Shown: positions 9,063 to 17,605 of the stretch, piece by piece | How positions within the stretch are numbered: the stretch's first letter is position 1 | Layout: every line of letters starts with the position of its first letter | Origin: JADGHX01 sp963837755 | GTDB taxonomy: Bacteria > Pseudomonadota > Gammaproteobacteria > Steroidobacterales > Steroidobacteraceae | NCBI GenBank assembly: GCA_963837755.1 | Contig: CAWIOP010000001.1 | Coordinates: forward strand, 1,981,806-2,045,805 | DNA length: 64,000 nt | Direction of reading: 5' to 3' | Program-made: the position numbers and the translations under genes | The notes under the pieces: generated by a model | The model's database searches: none | What the model was told of the DNA's origin: nothing | The model's input: only the letters and a program-made list of their open reading frames with translations

Positions 9063-10214
9063 ATGACAATCGTTGCCAATTCGCTGGTGCGCTCGCTGTT
9101 CATCGGTATTGCTGTGGCCGCCGCACTCACCGCGTGCGGCAAGAATGAAGAAGCACCATCACAGGGCGCCACCGCGCAGCCCGCCGCTGAAGAGAAGGCG
9201 CTGAACCTCTACATCTGGAACGACTACCTCGCCCCCGACACCATCTCGAACTTCGAGAAGGAAACCGGCATCAAGGTGTCGGTGAGCAACTACGGCAGCA
9301 ACGAGGAGCTCGACGCCAAGCTCGCCCCCGGCAATGCGGGCTACGACGTCGTGGTGCCCTCGGCCTCCACCTACGAGCGCCAGATCAAGGCCGGTTACTA
9401 CCAGAAGCTCGACAAGAGCCAGCTCCCGAACCTGAAGAACATGGATCCTGACATCGAGGCCCGCCTCGCCATGCACGATCCGAACAACGACTACGCCGTG
9501 CTGCACATGTGGGGCACCACGGGCATCGGCTACAACACGAAGAAGATTGCGGAGGCCATGCCGAACGCCCCGCTCGACAGCTGGAAGCTCGTGTTCGACC
9601 CGGCTGTGGTGAAGAACTTCAAGAAGTGCGGCGTGGCCGTGCTCGACTCCGCCACCGAGATGTACAGCATGACGCTCGCCGCTCTCGGTAAAGACCCGAA
9701 CAGCCAGAAGCCCGAAGACCTCGAAGCCGCCACCAACGCCATGGTGGCCATTCGCCCCTACGTGCGATACGCCGACACGCAGCGCATGATCTCCGACCTC
9801 GCGAATGGCGAGATCTGCGTCGCCATCGGCTACAACGGCGACCTGCTGCAGGCCCGTGACCGCGCCGAGGAGAACAAGACGGGTGCGCAGATCAAGTACA
9901 TCATTCCAAAGGAAGGCACCATCATCTGGTTCGACAGCTACCTCGTCCCGAAAGACGCGCCGCACCCGAAGAACGCGCACCTGTTCATCAACTACATGCT
10001 GCGCCCGGAAGTCATCGCTGCCGTTACCAACACCGTGAACTACCCGAACGGCAATGCCGCGGCCACGCAGTTCGTGTCGAAGGAAGTGCTGGACGACCCC
10101 AGCGTCTATCCGCCGCAGGAAGTGAAAGTGAAGCTGGTGCCGGACCTTGCGGACACTGAAGAAACCACGCGCATCATGACGCGCGGCTGGCAGAAGTTCA
10201 CGACCGGCAAGTAA
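9063..10214 (+). CDS. potF: Putrescine/polyamine ABC transporter substrate-binding lipoprotein PotF
   Basis: 383 residues. The N-terminus is a lipoprotein signal peptide ending LTACGK with lipidated Cys25, so the protein should be anchored to the membrane facing the periplasm. The mature part matches PotD/PotF: LNLYIWNDYLAPDTISNFEK, VSNYGSNEELDAKL, YDVVVPSAS, and WGTTGIGYN. It captures putrescine or a related polyamine and hands it to the PotHI permease. E. coli PotF has a cleaved, non-lipid signal, so the lipobox is a small difference. First gene of the potFGHI operon; 13 bases separate it from the ATPase gene. Confidence 0.92.
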   Translation: MTIVANSLVRSLFIGIAVAAALTACGKNEEAPSQGATAQPAAEEKALNLYIWNDYLAPDTISNFEKETGIKVSVSNYGSNEELDAKLAPGNAGYDVVVPSASTYERQIKAGYYQKLDKSQLPNLKNMDPDIEARLAMHDPNNDYAVLHMWGTTGIGYNTKKIAEAMPNAPLDSWKLVFDPAVVKNFKKCGVAVLDSATEMYSMTLAALGKDPNSQKPEDLEAATNAMVAIRPYVRYADTQRMISDLANGEICVAIGYNGDLLQARDRAEENKTGAQIKYIIPKEGTIIWFDSYLVPKDAPHPKNAHLFINYMLRPEVIAAVTNTVNYPNGNAAATQFVSKEVLDDPSVYPPQEVKVKLVPDLADTEETTRIMTRGWQKFTTGK

Positions 10215-10227
10215 GCGGCCCGCGTTC

Positions 10228-11394
10228 ATGGCCGCTCGCCCGGAGGAGCGTATCGAGCCGTGGAAGGACTCACGCGCCGAAGCCTATATCCGCATCGAGA
10301 AGGTCACGAAGAAGTTCGGCGAGTTCGTCGCGGTCAGCGACGTCTCGCTGAGCATCTATCGTGGCGAGATCTTCTGCCTGCTCGGCGGTTCCGGCTGCGG
10401 CAAAACCACGCTCCTGCGCATGCTGGCGGGCTTCGAGCAGCCCACGAGCGGCCGCATCTTCATCGACGGGCAGGACATGGCGGGCGTGCCGCCCTACAAG
10501 CGCCCCGTCAACATGATGTTCCAGTCCTACGCGCTGTTCCCCCACATGACGGTGGAGCACAACGTGGCCTTCGGCCTGAAGCAGGAAGGGGTGTCGAAGG
10601 CCGAAATCACCGAGCGCGTGCAGGCCATGCTCAGCATGGTGAAGCTGGAACAGTTCACCAAGCGCAAGCCACACCAGCTCTCGGGCGGCCAGCGCCAGCG
10701 TGTGGCGCTCGCGCGCGCGCTCATCAAGCGCCCCAAGCTGCTGCTGCTCGATGAGCCGCTCGCCGCGCTCGACAAGAAACTGCGCGAGTACACCCAGTTC
10801 GAGCTGGTGAACATCCAGGAGAAGCTCGGCGTCACCTTCGTGGTGGTCACGCACGACCAGGAAGAGGCCATGACGCTGGCTTCGCGCATCGGCGTGATGA
10901 ACCAGGGCCGCATCGTGCAGGTGGGCACTCCGCACGAGATCTATGAATTCCCGCGCACGCGTTTCGTGTCGGAGTTCATCGGCAACGTGAACATGTTCGA
11001 GGGCCGCATCGTCGAAGACGAGCCGGACCACATCACCATTCAAGCGCCCGAGCTCGGCGCGCCCATCTACGTGGGGCATGGCGTCAGCACGGCGCCGGAT
11101 GCACTCGTGTGGGCGGCCGTGCGGCCGGAGAAGATCCTGATCACGCGTGCGCGGCCGCGGGGGCGCACCGGCATCACGCGTGAAGACATGGCCCATGCCA
11201 ACACCGCCCAGGGCGTCATCAAGGAGATCGCCTACCTGGGCGATCTCTCCGTGTACATCGTGCAGCTCGAATCAGGAAAGCTGCTGCGCGTGACCCAGCC
11301 GAACACGCATCGGCACGAGGATTCGCCGCTCACCTGGGACGAGCGTGTGTGGGTGAGCTGGCACGAGTCCAGCGCCGTCGTCGTCACCGAATAG
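10228..11394 (+). CDS. potG: Polyamine ABC transporter ATP-binding protein PotG
   Basis: 388 residues. Walker A GGSGCGKT is at 53-60, the Q-loop in FQSYALFPHMTVEHN, the signature LSGGQRQRVALARAL, Walker B LLLLDEPLAALD, and the switch histidine in VVVTHDQEEAM. The C-terminal TOBE-type domain, from about residue 270, is typical of the PotA/PotG/MalK group and may bind regulatory ligand. It energises uptake with PotH and PotI. PotG rather than PotA is chosen because the operon order is binding protein, ATPase, then two permeases. The start at 10228 gives a 20-residue leader before the conserved IRIEKVTKKFG. Confidence 0.92.
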   Translation: MAARPEERIEPWKDSRAEAYIRIEKVTKKFGEFVAVSDVSLSIYRGEIFCLLGGSGCGKTTLLRMLAGFEQPTSGRIFIDGQDMAGVPPYKRPVNMMFQSYALFPHMTVEHNVAFGLKQEGVSKAEITERVQAMLSMVKLEQFTKRKPHQLSGGQRQRVALARALIKRPKLLLLDEPLAALDKKLREYTQFELVNIQEKLGVTFVVVTHDQEEAMTLASRIGVMNQGRIVQVGTPHEIYEFPRTRFVSEFIGNVNMFEGRIVEDEPDHITIQAPELGAPIYVGHGVSTAPDALVWAAVRPEKILITRARPRGRTGITREDMAHANTAQGVIKEIAYLGDLSVYIVQLESGKLLRVTQPNTHRHEDSPLTWDERVWVSWHESSAVVVTE

Positions 11395-11407
11395 ACGGCG
11401 AAAGTCC

Positions 11408-12424
11408 ATGCCGCAGATCAGCTACGTTTCGCTCGGCGAGAGAATCAGCTCCCGGCTCGGGCGGCTTCTGCGGACGGTGTCGGGGTCGCCGCGCTATCGG
11501 CGGTCGAAAGACGCCTTGCGCCGGCTCGGCATCACCGGGCGCTCGCTCGTCATCGCGGCGCCGTGGGTCTGGCTGCTGCTGTTCTTCCTGATTCCGTTCG
11601 TCATCGTGCTCAAGATCAGCTTCGCGGAGACGCGCTTCGCGTCGCTGCCGCCTTACGGCCCGCTGTTCGAGTGGACGGAATCGCACCTGCCGCTGCTGAA
11701 GCTGCACCTGGACAACTTTCGCTCGCTCTTCACCGAGTCGCTCTACTTCGGCGCGTTCCTGAGCTCGGTGCGGGTGGCCGCCATCTCCACGGTGTTGTGC
11801 CTGTTCGTGGCTTACCCCATGGCCTATGGCATCGCGCGGGCCAACGCGAGCTGGCGGAACACGTTGCTGCTGCTCGTGATCCTGCCGTTCTGGACATCGT
11901 TCCTGGTGCGCGTATATGCGTGGATCGGCCTTCTGCGCAATAACGGCCTCATCAACAACGTGCTCATGGGTCTTGGCGTCATCGACGAGCCCATCGTGAT
12001 GATGCAGACAGACTTCGCCATGTACGTGGGCATCGTGTACTCATACCTGCCGTTCATGATCCTGCCGCTGTATGCGAACCTCGAGAAGCACGACCACACG
12101 CTGCTCGAAGCGGCGATCGACCTGGGCGCCACGCCGTTTCGCGCGTTCCTGCGCGTGACGCTGCCGCTTTCCATGCCGGGCGTCATCGCCGGTTCCATGC
12201 TCGTGTTCATTCCGGCCGTGGGCGAGTTCGTGATCCCGCGCCTGCTCGGTGGCAACGACACCCTCATGATCGGGCGCGTGTTGTGGGATGAGTTCTTTCT
12301 CGCCCGCAACTGGCCGAGGGCGAGCGCGGTGGCCATCATGCTGCTCCTCCTTCTCGTCATACCGATCATGCTCTTCCAGCATTTCCAGGCGAAGGAGTCG
12401 TCCGGGTCGGCGGCGCGCCGATGA
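11408..12424 (+). CDS. potH: Polyamine ABC transporter permease PotH
   Basis: 338 residues with six predicted membrane segments, the first near residue 55 (VIAAPWVWLLLFFLIPFVIV). The EAA loop that docks the ATPase is LLEAAIDLGATPFRAFLRVTLP. A basic N-terminal tail of about 50 residues precedes the first helix and is longer than in many PotH proteins. It pairs with PotI, whose start overlaps this stop (ATGA). Inner-membrane channel subunit for polyamine import. Confidence 0.92.
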   Translation: MPQISYVSLGERISSRLGRLLRTVSGSPRYRRSKDALRRLGITGRSLVIAAPWVWLLLFFLIPFVIVLKISFAETRFASLPPYGPLFEWTESHLPLLKLHLDNFRSLFTESLYFGAFLSSVRVAAISTVLCLFVAYPMAYGIARANASWRNTLLLLVILPFWTSFLVRVYAWIGLLRNNGLINNVLMGLGVIDEPIVMMQTDFAMYVGIVYSYLPFMILPLYANLEKHDHTLLEAAIDLGATPFRAFLRVTLPLSMPGVIAGSMLVFIPAVGEFVIPRLLGGNDTLMIGRVLWDEFFLARNWPRASAVAIMLLLLLVIPIMLFQHFQAKESSGSAARR

Positions 12425-13278
12425 ACCAGAACCGCTCGTTCTTCCTGCTCACGTCGCTGGTGCTCGGCTTCGCGTTCCTCTACATCCCGATCCTCTCCGT
12501 CATCGTGTATTCGTTCAACGAGTCGAGGCTCGTCACGGTGTGGGGCGGTTTCTCCGCCAAGTGGTATGGCGTGCTGTTCAACGACCGGCAGATGCTCGAA
12601 GGCATCTGGCTCAGCCTGCGCATCGCGGCCGTCACGGCCACCGGCGCGGTGATCATCGGCACGCTGGCGGGCCTCGTGCTCGCGCGCTTCGGCAAGTTCT
12701 TCGGGCGCACTACGCTTGCCGGCATGGTGACGGCGCCGCTCGTCATGCCGGAGGTCGTCACCGGCCTTTCACTGCTGCTGTTGTTCGTTACGATCGCGCC
12801 GCTGCCATTCGCGCCAGACCAGCGCGGCTTCAGCACCATCGCCATTGCGCACATCACGCTCACGATGTCTTACGTCACGGTGGTGGTGCAGTCGCGCCTC
12901 TCCACCATGGACGAGTCGCTCGAAGAGGCTGCCATGGATCTCGGCGCGCGCCCCTCGAAGGTGTTTCTGGTGATTACGCTGCCCATCATTGCGCCGGCCA
13001 TCGTGTCGGGGTGGCTGCTCGCGTTCACGTTGTCGCTGGACGACCTCGTCATCGCAACGTTCACGTCGGGCCCCTCAACCAACACCCTGCCGATGATGAT
13101 CTTCTCCAAGGTGCGCCTCGGGGTCACCCCTGAGATCAATGCGCTGGCCACCCTCATGGTGAGCACGGTCACGGTGTTCGTGATCGTGGCCGGCATCCTC
13201 ATGGCCCGGCAGGAGAAGACCCGCCAGCGCGACGCGCAGATGGCCCAGGCCAACGCGGGCGCGCTGCCGCGGCCCTGA
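12421..13278 (+). CDS. potI: Polyamine ABC transporter permease PotI
   Basis: 285 residues, six predicted membrane segments, beginning RSFFLLTSLVLGFAFLYIPI. The EAA loop reads LEEAAMDLGARPSKVFLVITL and the polyamine-permease segment LSLDDLVIATFTSGP is present. Last gene of potFGHI, overlapping potH by four bases. Its C-terminal tail (RQEKTRQRDAQMAQ) is a short hydrophilic extension. With PotFGH it would supply putrescine to the adjacent Puu enzymes. Confidence 0.92.
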   Translation: MNQNRSFFLLTSLVLGFAFLYIPILSVIVYSFNESRLVTVWGGFSAKWYGVLFNDRQMLEGIWLSLRIAAVTATGAVIIGTLAGLVLARFGKFFGRTTLAGMVTAPLVMPEVVTGLSLLLLFVTIAPLPFAPDQRGFSTIAIAHITLTMSYVTVVVQSRLSTMDESLEEAAMDLGARPSKVFLVITLPIIAPAIVSGWLLAFTLSLDDLVIATFTSGPSTNTLPMMIFSKVRLGVTPEINALATLMVSTVTVFVIVAGILMARQEKTRQRDAQMAQANAGALPRP

Positions 13279-13364
13279 CTGGCAGCGCAAGACTCTCCGC
13301 ATGGCGGTTGCGCGGGATAGTAAGCTCCGTACCGGTCTGGCGGCGCGCATCACGGGTCAAGAGC

Positions 13365-14111
13365 ATGAAGGTTCTGGGCATCGACGTCGGGGGCTCCTCG
13401 ATCAAGGGTGGGCTGGTGGATGTGGCGGCCGGCCGGCTCATCGGTGAGCTCGTCTGCGTGCCCACGCCCAAACCTTCCGCGCCCGAGGCCGTCATGAAGC
13501 AGGTGGCGGTGCTGGGCAAGCGCTTTCCGGGCGCGCAAGCCGTGGGCTTCGCCTTCCCGAGCGTGGTGAAGAACAACATCGCGCGCACCGCCGCCCACGT
13601 GGACCACGGCTGGATCGGGGCAGACGGCGTCAAGCTCGCCCGCGCCGCGCTCGGCCTGCCGGCCGTGTTCCTGAACGATGCGGATGCCGCCGGCGTCGCC
13701 GAGATGAAGTGGGGCGCGGGCCGCGACACGCCCGGCACCGTCATCATGCTCACGTTCGGCACGGGCATCGGCACCGCGCTGTTCACGGACGGCAAGCTCC
13801 TGCCCAACACGGAGTTCGGGCACATCCAGATGCGCGGCGCGGATGCGGAAAACTGGGCCTCCGCCCGCGTGCGCACGGAGCAGAACCTCGGTTTTCCCGA
13901 GTGGATCGCGCGCGTGAACGAGTACCTCGCCCTCATCCATGCGCTCTTCTGGCCGGATGTCTTCATCCTCGGTGGCGCGGTGAGCGAGCGCTTCGAGCAG
14001 TTCGCGCCGCTGCTGAAGTCGGAAGCCGAGATCCGCCCCGCGCATTTCGCGGGCCAGGCCGGCGTCATGGGCGCCGCCCTCGCTGCGGCCGAGGCCCTCC
14101 AGCGGGCGTAA
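13365..14111 (+). CDS. ppgK: Polyphosphate glucokinase, ROK family
   Basis: 248 residues. The N-terminal phosphate-binding motif is LGIDVGGSSIKGGLVD, the catalytic Asp lies in VFLNDADAAGVAEMKWG, and the second phosphate motif is MLTFGTGIGTALFTDGKLLPNTEFGH (given as one region, key residues GTGIGTAL and EFGH). Within ROK kinases this pattern fits PpgK, which phosphorylates glucose with polyphosphate or ATP; ordinary glucokinase activity cannot be excluded. I start at the ATG of MKVLGIDVGG; the longer TTG-started frame from 13308 has no family support. A 22-bp palindrome follows the stop. Confidence 0.83.
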   Translation: MKVLGIDVGGSSIKGGLVDVAAGRLIGELVCVPTPKPSAPEAVMKQVAVLGKRFPGAQAVGFAFPSVVKNNIARTAAHVDHGWIGADGVKLARAALGLPAVFLNDADAAGVAEMKWGAGRDTPGTVIMLTFGTGIGTALFTDGKLLPNTEFGHIQMRGADAENWASARVRTEQNLGFPEWIARVNEYLALIHALFWPDVFILGGAVSERFEQFAPLLKSEAEIRPAHFAGQAGVMGAALAAAEALQRA

Positions 14112-14117
14112 GGAAAG

Positions 14118-14139
14118 TTCGCCTGATGCATCAGGCGAA
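14118..14139. terminator. Perfect 22-bp palindrome after ppgK
   Basis: TTCGCCTGATG followed directly by CATCAGGCGAA, a loopless perfect inverted repeat six bases after the ppgK stop. As RNA it folds into a hairpin with a small loop, but no T-run follows. It could be a Rho-assisted terminator or an operator for the transaminase operon that begins about 110 bases on. Confidence 0.5.
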
Positions 14140-14247
14140 TTCAGGGAAGCTCTTCAGACTTTCCCCAAGTGCTACCAGGCAGGCCGCTGGCGCAACGCCG
14201 CCGCGCGCCTTTAGACTCGTCGCTCCTCCCCAGCCGCGCCCAACTTC

Positions 14248-15426
14248 ATGCCGTTCCAGAGCAAGCTGCCCGACGTCGGAACCACGATATTCACGGTGAT
14301 GTCCCGCCGCGCGCGCGAGCTGGGCGCGCTCAACCTCGGCCAGGGCTTTCCGGACTACGACATCGACCCGCGCATCACCGAGCTCACGGCCGAGGCGATG
14401 ACGGAAGGGCGCAACCAGTACGCCCCGATGGAAGGCGTGATGGAGCTGCGCGAGCAGATCGCCGCGAAGCTGGCGCTGTGCTACGGCGTGAGCGTGAGCC
14501 CGGAAGCGGAAGTCACGGTTACCGTCGGTGGCACGGAAGCGCTGTATTGCGCCGTGCAGGCGATGGTGTCGCATGGCGATGAAGCCATTGTGTTCGACCC
14601 TGCATACGATTCGTACGACCCCGCCGTGCGGCTGGCGGGCGGCCGATGCATCCACATTCCGCTGATGCCGCCTTCGTTCCGTTATGACTGGGGCCGCGTC
14701 GCGGCCACCGTCACAGACCGCACGCGGCTCATCATCATCAACACGCCGCACAACCCGGCGTGCACGGCGGCCACGGCGGATGATCTCGACAGGCTCGCGG
14801 AGCTGATTCGCGGCCGGGATATCTACGTGCTGTCAGACGAAGTGTATGAGCACGTGACGTATGACGGGCGGCAGCACGTAAGCGTGCTCGCCCACCCCGA
14901 GCTGCGTGAGCGCAGCTTCGCCGTCTTCTCGTTTGGCAAGACGTTGCATGCCACGGGATTGCGCGTGGGGTACAGCGTGGCGCCCGCGCAGCTGACGCGC
15001 GAGTTGCGCAAGGTTCACCAGTTCAACACGTTCAGCATCGCGCACCCGACACAGCAGGCGATTGCGCGCTACCTCGCGGAGAAGCCGCAGGCGTGGCAAT
15101 GCCTCCCCGCGTTCTTTCAGGCAAAGCGGGATCGCGTGCGTGCCGCGCTCGAGGGCACCGGGTTCGTCGCTCCGCCGGCGCAGGGCACCTACTTCCAGCT
15201 CGTGGAATACACGGCGTTCTCCAACGCGCCCGACGTGGAATTTGCGGAGCGCCTGCTCACCGAGGCGGGGGTTGCGACCATCCCGCTGTCGCCGTTCTAC
15301 AAAGACCCACCGCGGCTCACGATGTTACGGCTGTGCGTGGCGAAGAAAGACCAGACGCTGGATGATGCGATCGACCGGCTCCGCTCTTTCGCAAGCGGCC
15401 TGGCTCCAGAGGATGACGATGGTTGA
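14248..15426 (+). CDS. PLP aminotransferase, YbdL/glutamine transaminase K type
   Basis: 392 residues, fold-type I aminotransferase. It starts FQSKLPDVGTTIFTVMS and continues LNLGQGFPDYDID, both hallmarks of the MtnE/YbdL methionine-glutamine transaminases. The PLP lysine lies in FSFGKTLHATGLRVGY, with the Asn/Asp contacts in NTPHNPACTA and YVLSDEVYEH. The direct downstream gene is an omega-amidase-type nitrilase, and this pairing is known to remake methionine from its keto acid using glutamine as donor. Stop codon overlaps the next gene. Alternative: a kynurenine or aromatic aminotransferase. Confidence 0.85.
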   Translation: MPFQSKLPDVGTTIFTVMSRRARELGALNLGQGFPDYDIDPRITELTAEAMTEGRNQYAPMEGVMELREQIAAKLALCYGVSVSPEAEVTVTVGGTEALYCAVQAMVSHGDEAIVFDPAYDSYDPAVRLAGGRCIHIPLMPPSFRYDWGRVAATVTDRTRLIIINTPHNPACTAATADDLDRLAELIRGRDIYVLSDEVYEHVTYDGRQHVSVLAHPELRERSFAVFSFGKTLHATGLRVGYSVAPAQLTRELRKVHQFNTFSIAHPTQQAIARYLAEKPQAWQCLPAFFQAKRDRVRAALEGTGFVAPPAQGTYFQLVEYTAFSNAPDVEFAERLLTEAGVATIPLSPFYKDPPRLTMLRLCVAKKDQTLDDAIDRLRSFASGLAPEDDDG

Positions 15427-16210
15427 TTCCACGAAGTTGCGCGTTTCGCTCGTTCAACAGCCTCTGGTGTGGCACGACGCAGTCGCCAATCGCGCGCGCT
15501 TCGATGAGTTGCTTGCGCCACTCGCCGGCAACACAGATCTCGTGGTGCTGCCAGAGATGTTTACCACCGGCTTCAGCATGGACGTGGAGCTGTTCGCGGA
15601 AGACGTTGGCGGCCCCACGTCGCAGTGGCTCGAGCAGAAAGCGCTCGAGCTGCGCGCTGCCGTGACGGGCAGCGTGATGTCGAAAGACGGCGCGCACTTC
15701 TACAACCGCATGTTCTGGGCGGAGCCGGGCGCGGCGCTGCGCCACTACGACAAGCGTCACCTGTTTCGCATGGCGAACGAGCACCAGCGCTTCACGCCGG
15801 GCGAGGACGCGTTGAGCCTCGAGTGGCGCGGCTTTCGCATTTGCCCGCTCGTTTGCTATGACCTGCGGTTCCCGGTGTTCAGCCGCCGTCGGCCGGAGCT
15901 GGAGTACGACGTGCTCATCTACTCCGCCAACTGGCCGGCACCGCGCCGCCATGCCTGGCGTGCGTTGCTGAAGGCGCGCGCCATCGAGAACCTCGCGTTC
16001 GTCATCGGCGTGAACCGTGTGGGCACGGACGGAATGAACCTGCCGTACTCGGGCGACAGCGCCGTGCATGATTTTCTGGGTGACCCGCTCGCGCAGCTGG
16101 GCGATGAGGCCGCGGTGGTTACCGTGGAGCTCGACCGCGCCGCGTTACGCGCATTCCGGGAGCGATTTCCGGCCCACCTCGATGCGGATCGGTTTACGCT
16201 CGACGCATGA
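15419..16210 (+). CDS. Omega-amidase (YafV-type carbon-nitrogen hydrolase)
   Basis: 263 residues, nitrilase superfamily. The Glu-Lys-Cys triad is visible as VLPEMFTTGFSM (Glu), HYDKRHLFRM (Lys) and CPLVCYDLRFPVF (Cys). The YafV/omega-amidase group hydrolyses alpha-ketoglutaramate, the by-product of glutamine transaminases, which fits its overlap with the preceding YbdL-type transaminase: the pull of this reaction makes transamination irreversible. Two in-frame ATGs, 15413 and 15419, lie inside the upstream gene; I use the second. The stop overlaps the following ATG, so three genes form one translation-coupled unit. Confidence 0.87.
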   Translation: MVDSTKLRVSLVQQPLVWHDAVANRARFDELLAPLAGNTDLVVLPEMFTTGFSMDVELFAEDVGGPTSQWLEQKALELRAAVTGSVMSKDGAHFYNRMFWAEPGAALRHYDKRHLFRMANEHQRFTPGEDALSLEWRGFRICPLVCYDLRFPVFSRRRPELEYDVLIYSANWPAPRRHAWRALLKARAIENLAFVIGVNRVGTDGMNLPYSGDSAVHDFLGDPLAQLGDEAAVVTVELDRAALRAFRERFPAHLDADRFTLDA

Positions 16211-17388
16211 AGAAGACCACCCGCGTCAATCACCCGCCCCGCGTCGAGCTCGCGCCAGACAACCACCCGGTTGTCGCGCCCATCTACCAGACCGTCAAGT
16301 TCGAGTTCGATACGCTCGATGAGACCATTAAGGCGCTGCGCGGCGAGCGCCCTGGCTTCTTCTACACGCGCTCGTCGAACCCCACCACGCGCCAGCTCGA
16401 ACTGACCCTGGCGGAGCTGCAGGGGAGGGACGACTGCCTCGTTACCGCATCGGGCGTTTGCGCCATCTCGCAGGCGCTGCTGGCGCTGACGAAGGCGGGC
16501 GATCACATCATCTGCTTCGTCGAAACGTACAACCCCAGTCGCTATCTCATCCGGCGGCTGCTGGCGCGGTTCGGCGTAACGAACACCATGCTCTCCATCG
16601 AAGACATCGACGGCGTGGAGCGGGAGCTCGCGGCCCGGCCCACGCGGCTCGTGTTCTTCGAGAGCCCCACGAACCCCGTCACCAAGATCGCGGATATCGC
16701 GGCCATCACGAAGCTCGCGCGTGCCAAAGGCGCGCTGACGGTGCTGGACAACACGTTCGCCGGCTTTCACCAGCACGGCGAGTTCGATGTGGATGTGTTC
16801 GTGCACAGCCTCACCAAATACGCCTCGGGCGCCGGCGACGTGATGGGCGGCGCCGTCATTGCGCGGCAGGAGCTGATTCGCGCCATGCACACGGACTTCG
16901 GCGCGCTCGGCGGGGCGCTCGACCCGCACGCGGCGTTCCTCGTCCAGCGCGGGCTGAAGACCTATTTCCTTCGCTACCAGGCCCAGTGCGCCAGCGCGAA
17001 GCGCATCGCGGAGCTGCTGGACGCCAGCCCGCTCGTCGGGCGGGTGCACTACCCGGGCATGCCCACTCATCCGCAGTTCGCGCTGGCGACTGCGCAGATG
17101 AAGGAGTTCGGCACCATCGTCACGTGCGACTTCAAGGGTGGCCTTGCGGCGGGCGACAGGTTCGCGGAGTCGCTGAAGCTGTTCGCGCTCACGGCGAGCC
17201 TCGGTTCCACGGAGTCGCTGGTGGTGTCGCCGCAGATGATGCGCGGGCGGGATCTCACGCCCGAGCAGCTGCGTATGTCGCTGGTCACGGAAGGCACGGT
17301 GAGGCTGTCGATTGGCCTCGAGGATATCGACGACCTCATCGACGATGTGAACCAGGCGCTGAACGCCGCGAAGGATCTGTCGCCCTAG
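16207..17388 (+). CDS. Cys/Met metabolism PLP enzyme (cystathionine gamma-lyase / methionine gamma-lyase family)
   Basis: 393 residues. PLP lysine in VHSLTKYASGAGDVMGG, phosphate contacts in YTRSSNPTTRQLELTLAELQ, and LVFFESPTNPVTKIADI plus TVLDNTFAGF for the pyridine ring. The C-terminal GSTESLVVSPQMM region is characteristic of this family. Members perform gamma-synthase, gamma-lyase or beta-lyase chemistry on cystathionine, homocysteine or methionine, and sequence alone does not decide which. Its four-base overlap with the omega-amidase gene makes sulfur amino acid turnover the likely theme. Confidence 0.85.
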   Translation: MKKTTRVNHPPRVELAPDNHPVVAPIYQTVKFEFDTLDETIKALRGERPGFFYTRSSNPTTRQLELTLAELQGRDDCLVTASGVCAISQALLALTKAGDHIICFVETYNPSRYLIRRLLARFGVTNTMLSIEDIDGVERELAARPTRLVFFESPTNPVTKIADIAAITKLARAKGALTVLDNTFAGFHQHGEFDVDVFVHSLTKYASGAGDVMGGAVIARQELIRAMHTDFGALGGALDPHAAFLVQRGLKTYFLRYQAQCASAKRIAELLDASPLVGRVHYPGMPTHPQFALATAQMKEFGTIVTCDFKGGLAAGDRFAESLKLFALTASLGSTESLVVSPQMMRGRDLTPEQLRMSLVTEGTVRLSIGLEDIDDLIDDVNQALNAAKDLSP

Positions 17389-17404
17389 CGGCCCGAGCGG
17401 TGCG

Positions 17405-17605
17405 CTAGCGGCGGAACAGCCACGCGATCAGGGAGATGATGAGGCTCACCAGCAGCATCGTCGTGATCGGGAAGAAGAACTTGAAGCCCGGCCGGTCGAT
17501 GACCACGTCGCCGGGCAGCCGGAAGAGCGGCAGCCGGCGCACCCACGGCCACAGCAGGCCCATCACCAGAATCACCGTTCCCAGGATCACGAGTATTCGA
17601 TTCAT
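17405..17605 (-). CDS. DUF2905 small membrane protein
   Basis: 66 residues with two membrane helices, MNRILVILGTVILVMGLLW at the start and ITTMLLVSLIISLIAWLF at the end, joined by the conserved segment RLPLFRLPGDVVIDRPGFKF. This matches DUF2905, a small inner-membrane family of unknown role. Start codon chosen to give this full-length family form; it overlaps the aceK stop by four bases (ATGA), so it is likely the last gene of an aceK transcript. Confidence 0.85.
   Translation of the reverse strand: MNRILVILGTVILVMGLLWPWVRRLPLFRLPGDVVIDRPGFKFFFPITTMLLVSLIISLIAWLFRR

Noticed and set aside
9159..10229. 356-residue open frame opposite potF
   Set aside because: Shadow of potF with the same antisense composition and no motif.
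15919..17070. 383-residue frame opposite the omega-amidase and lyase genes
   Set aside because: Shadow of two well-supported genes.
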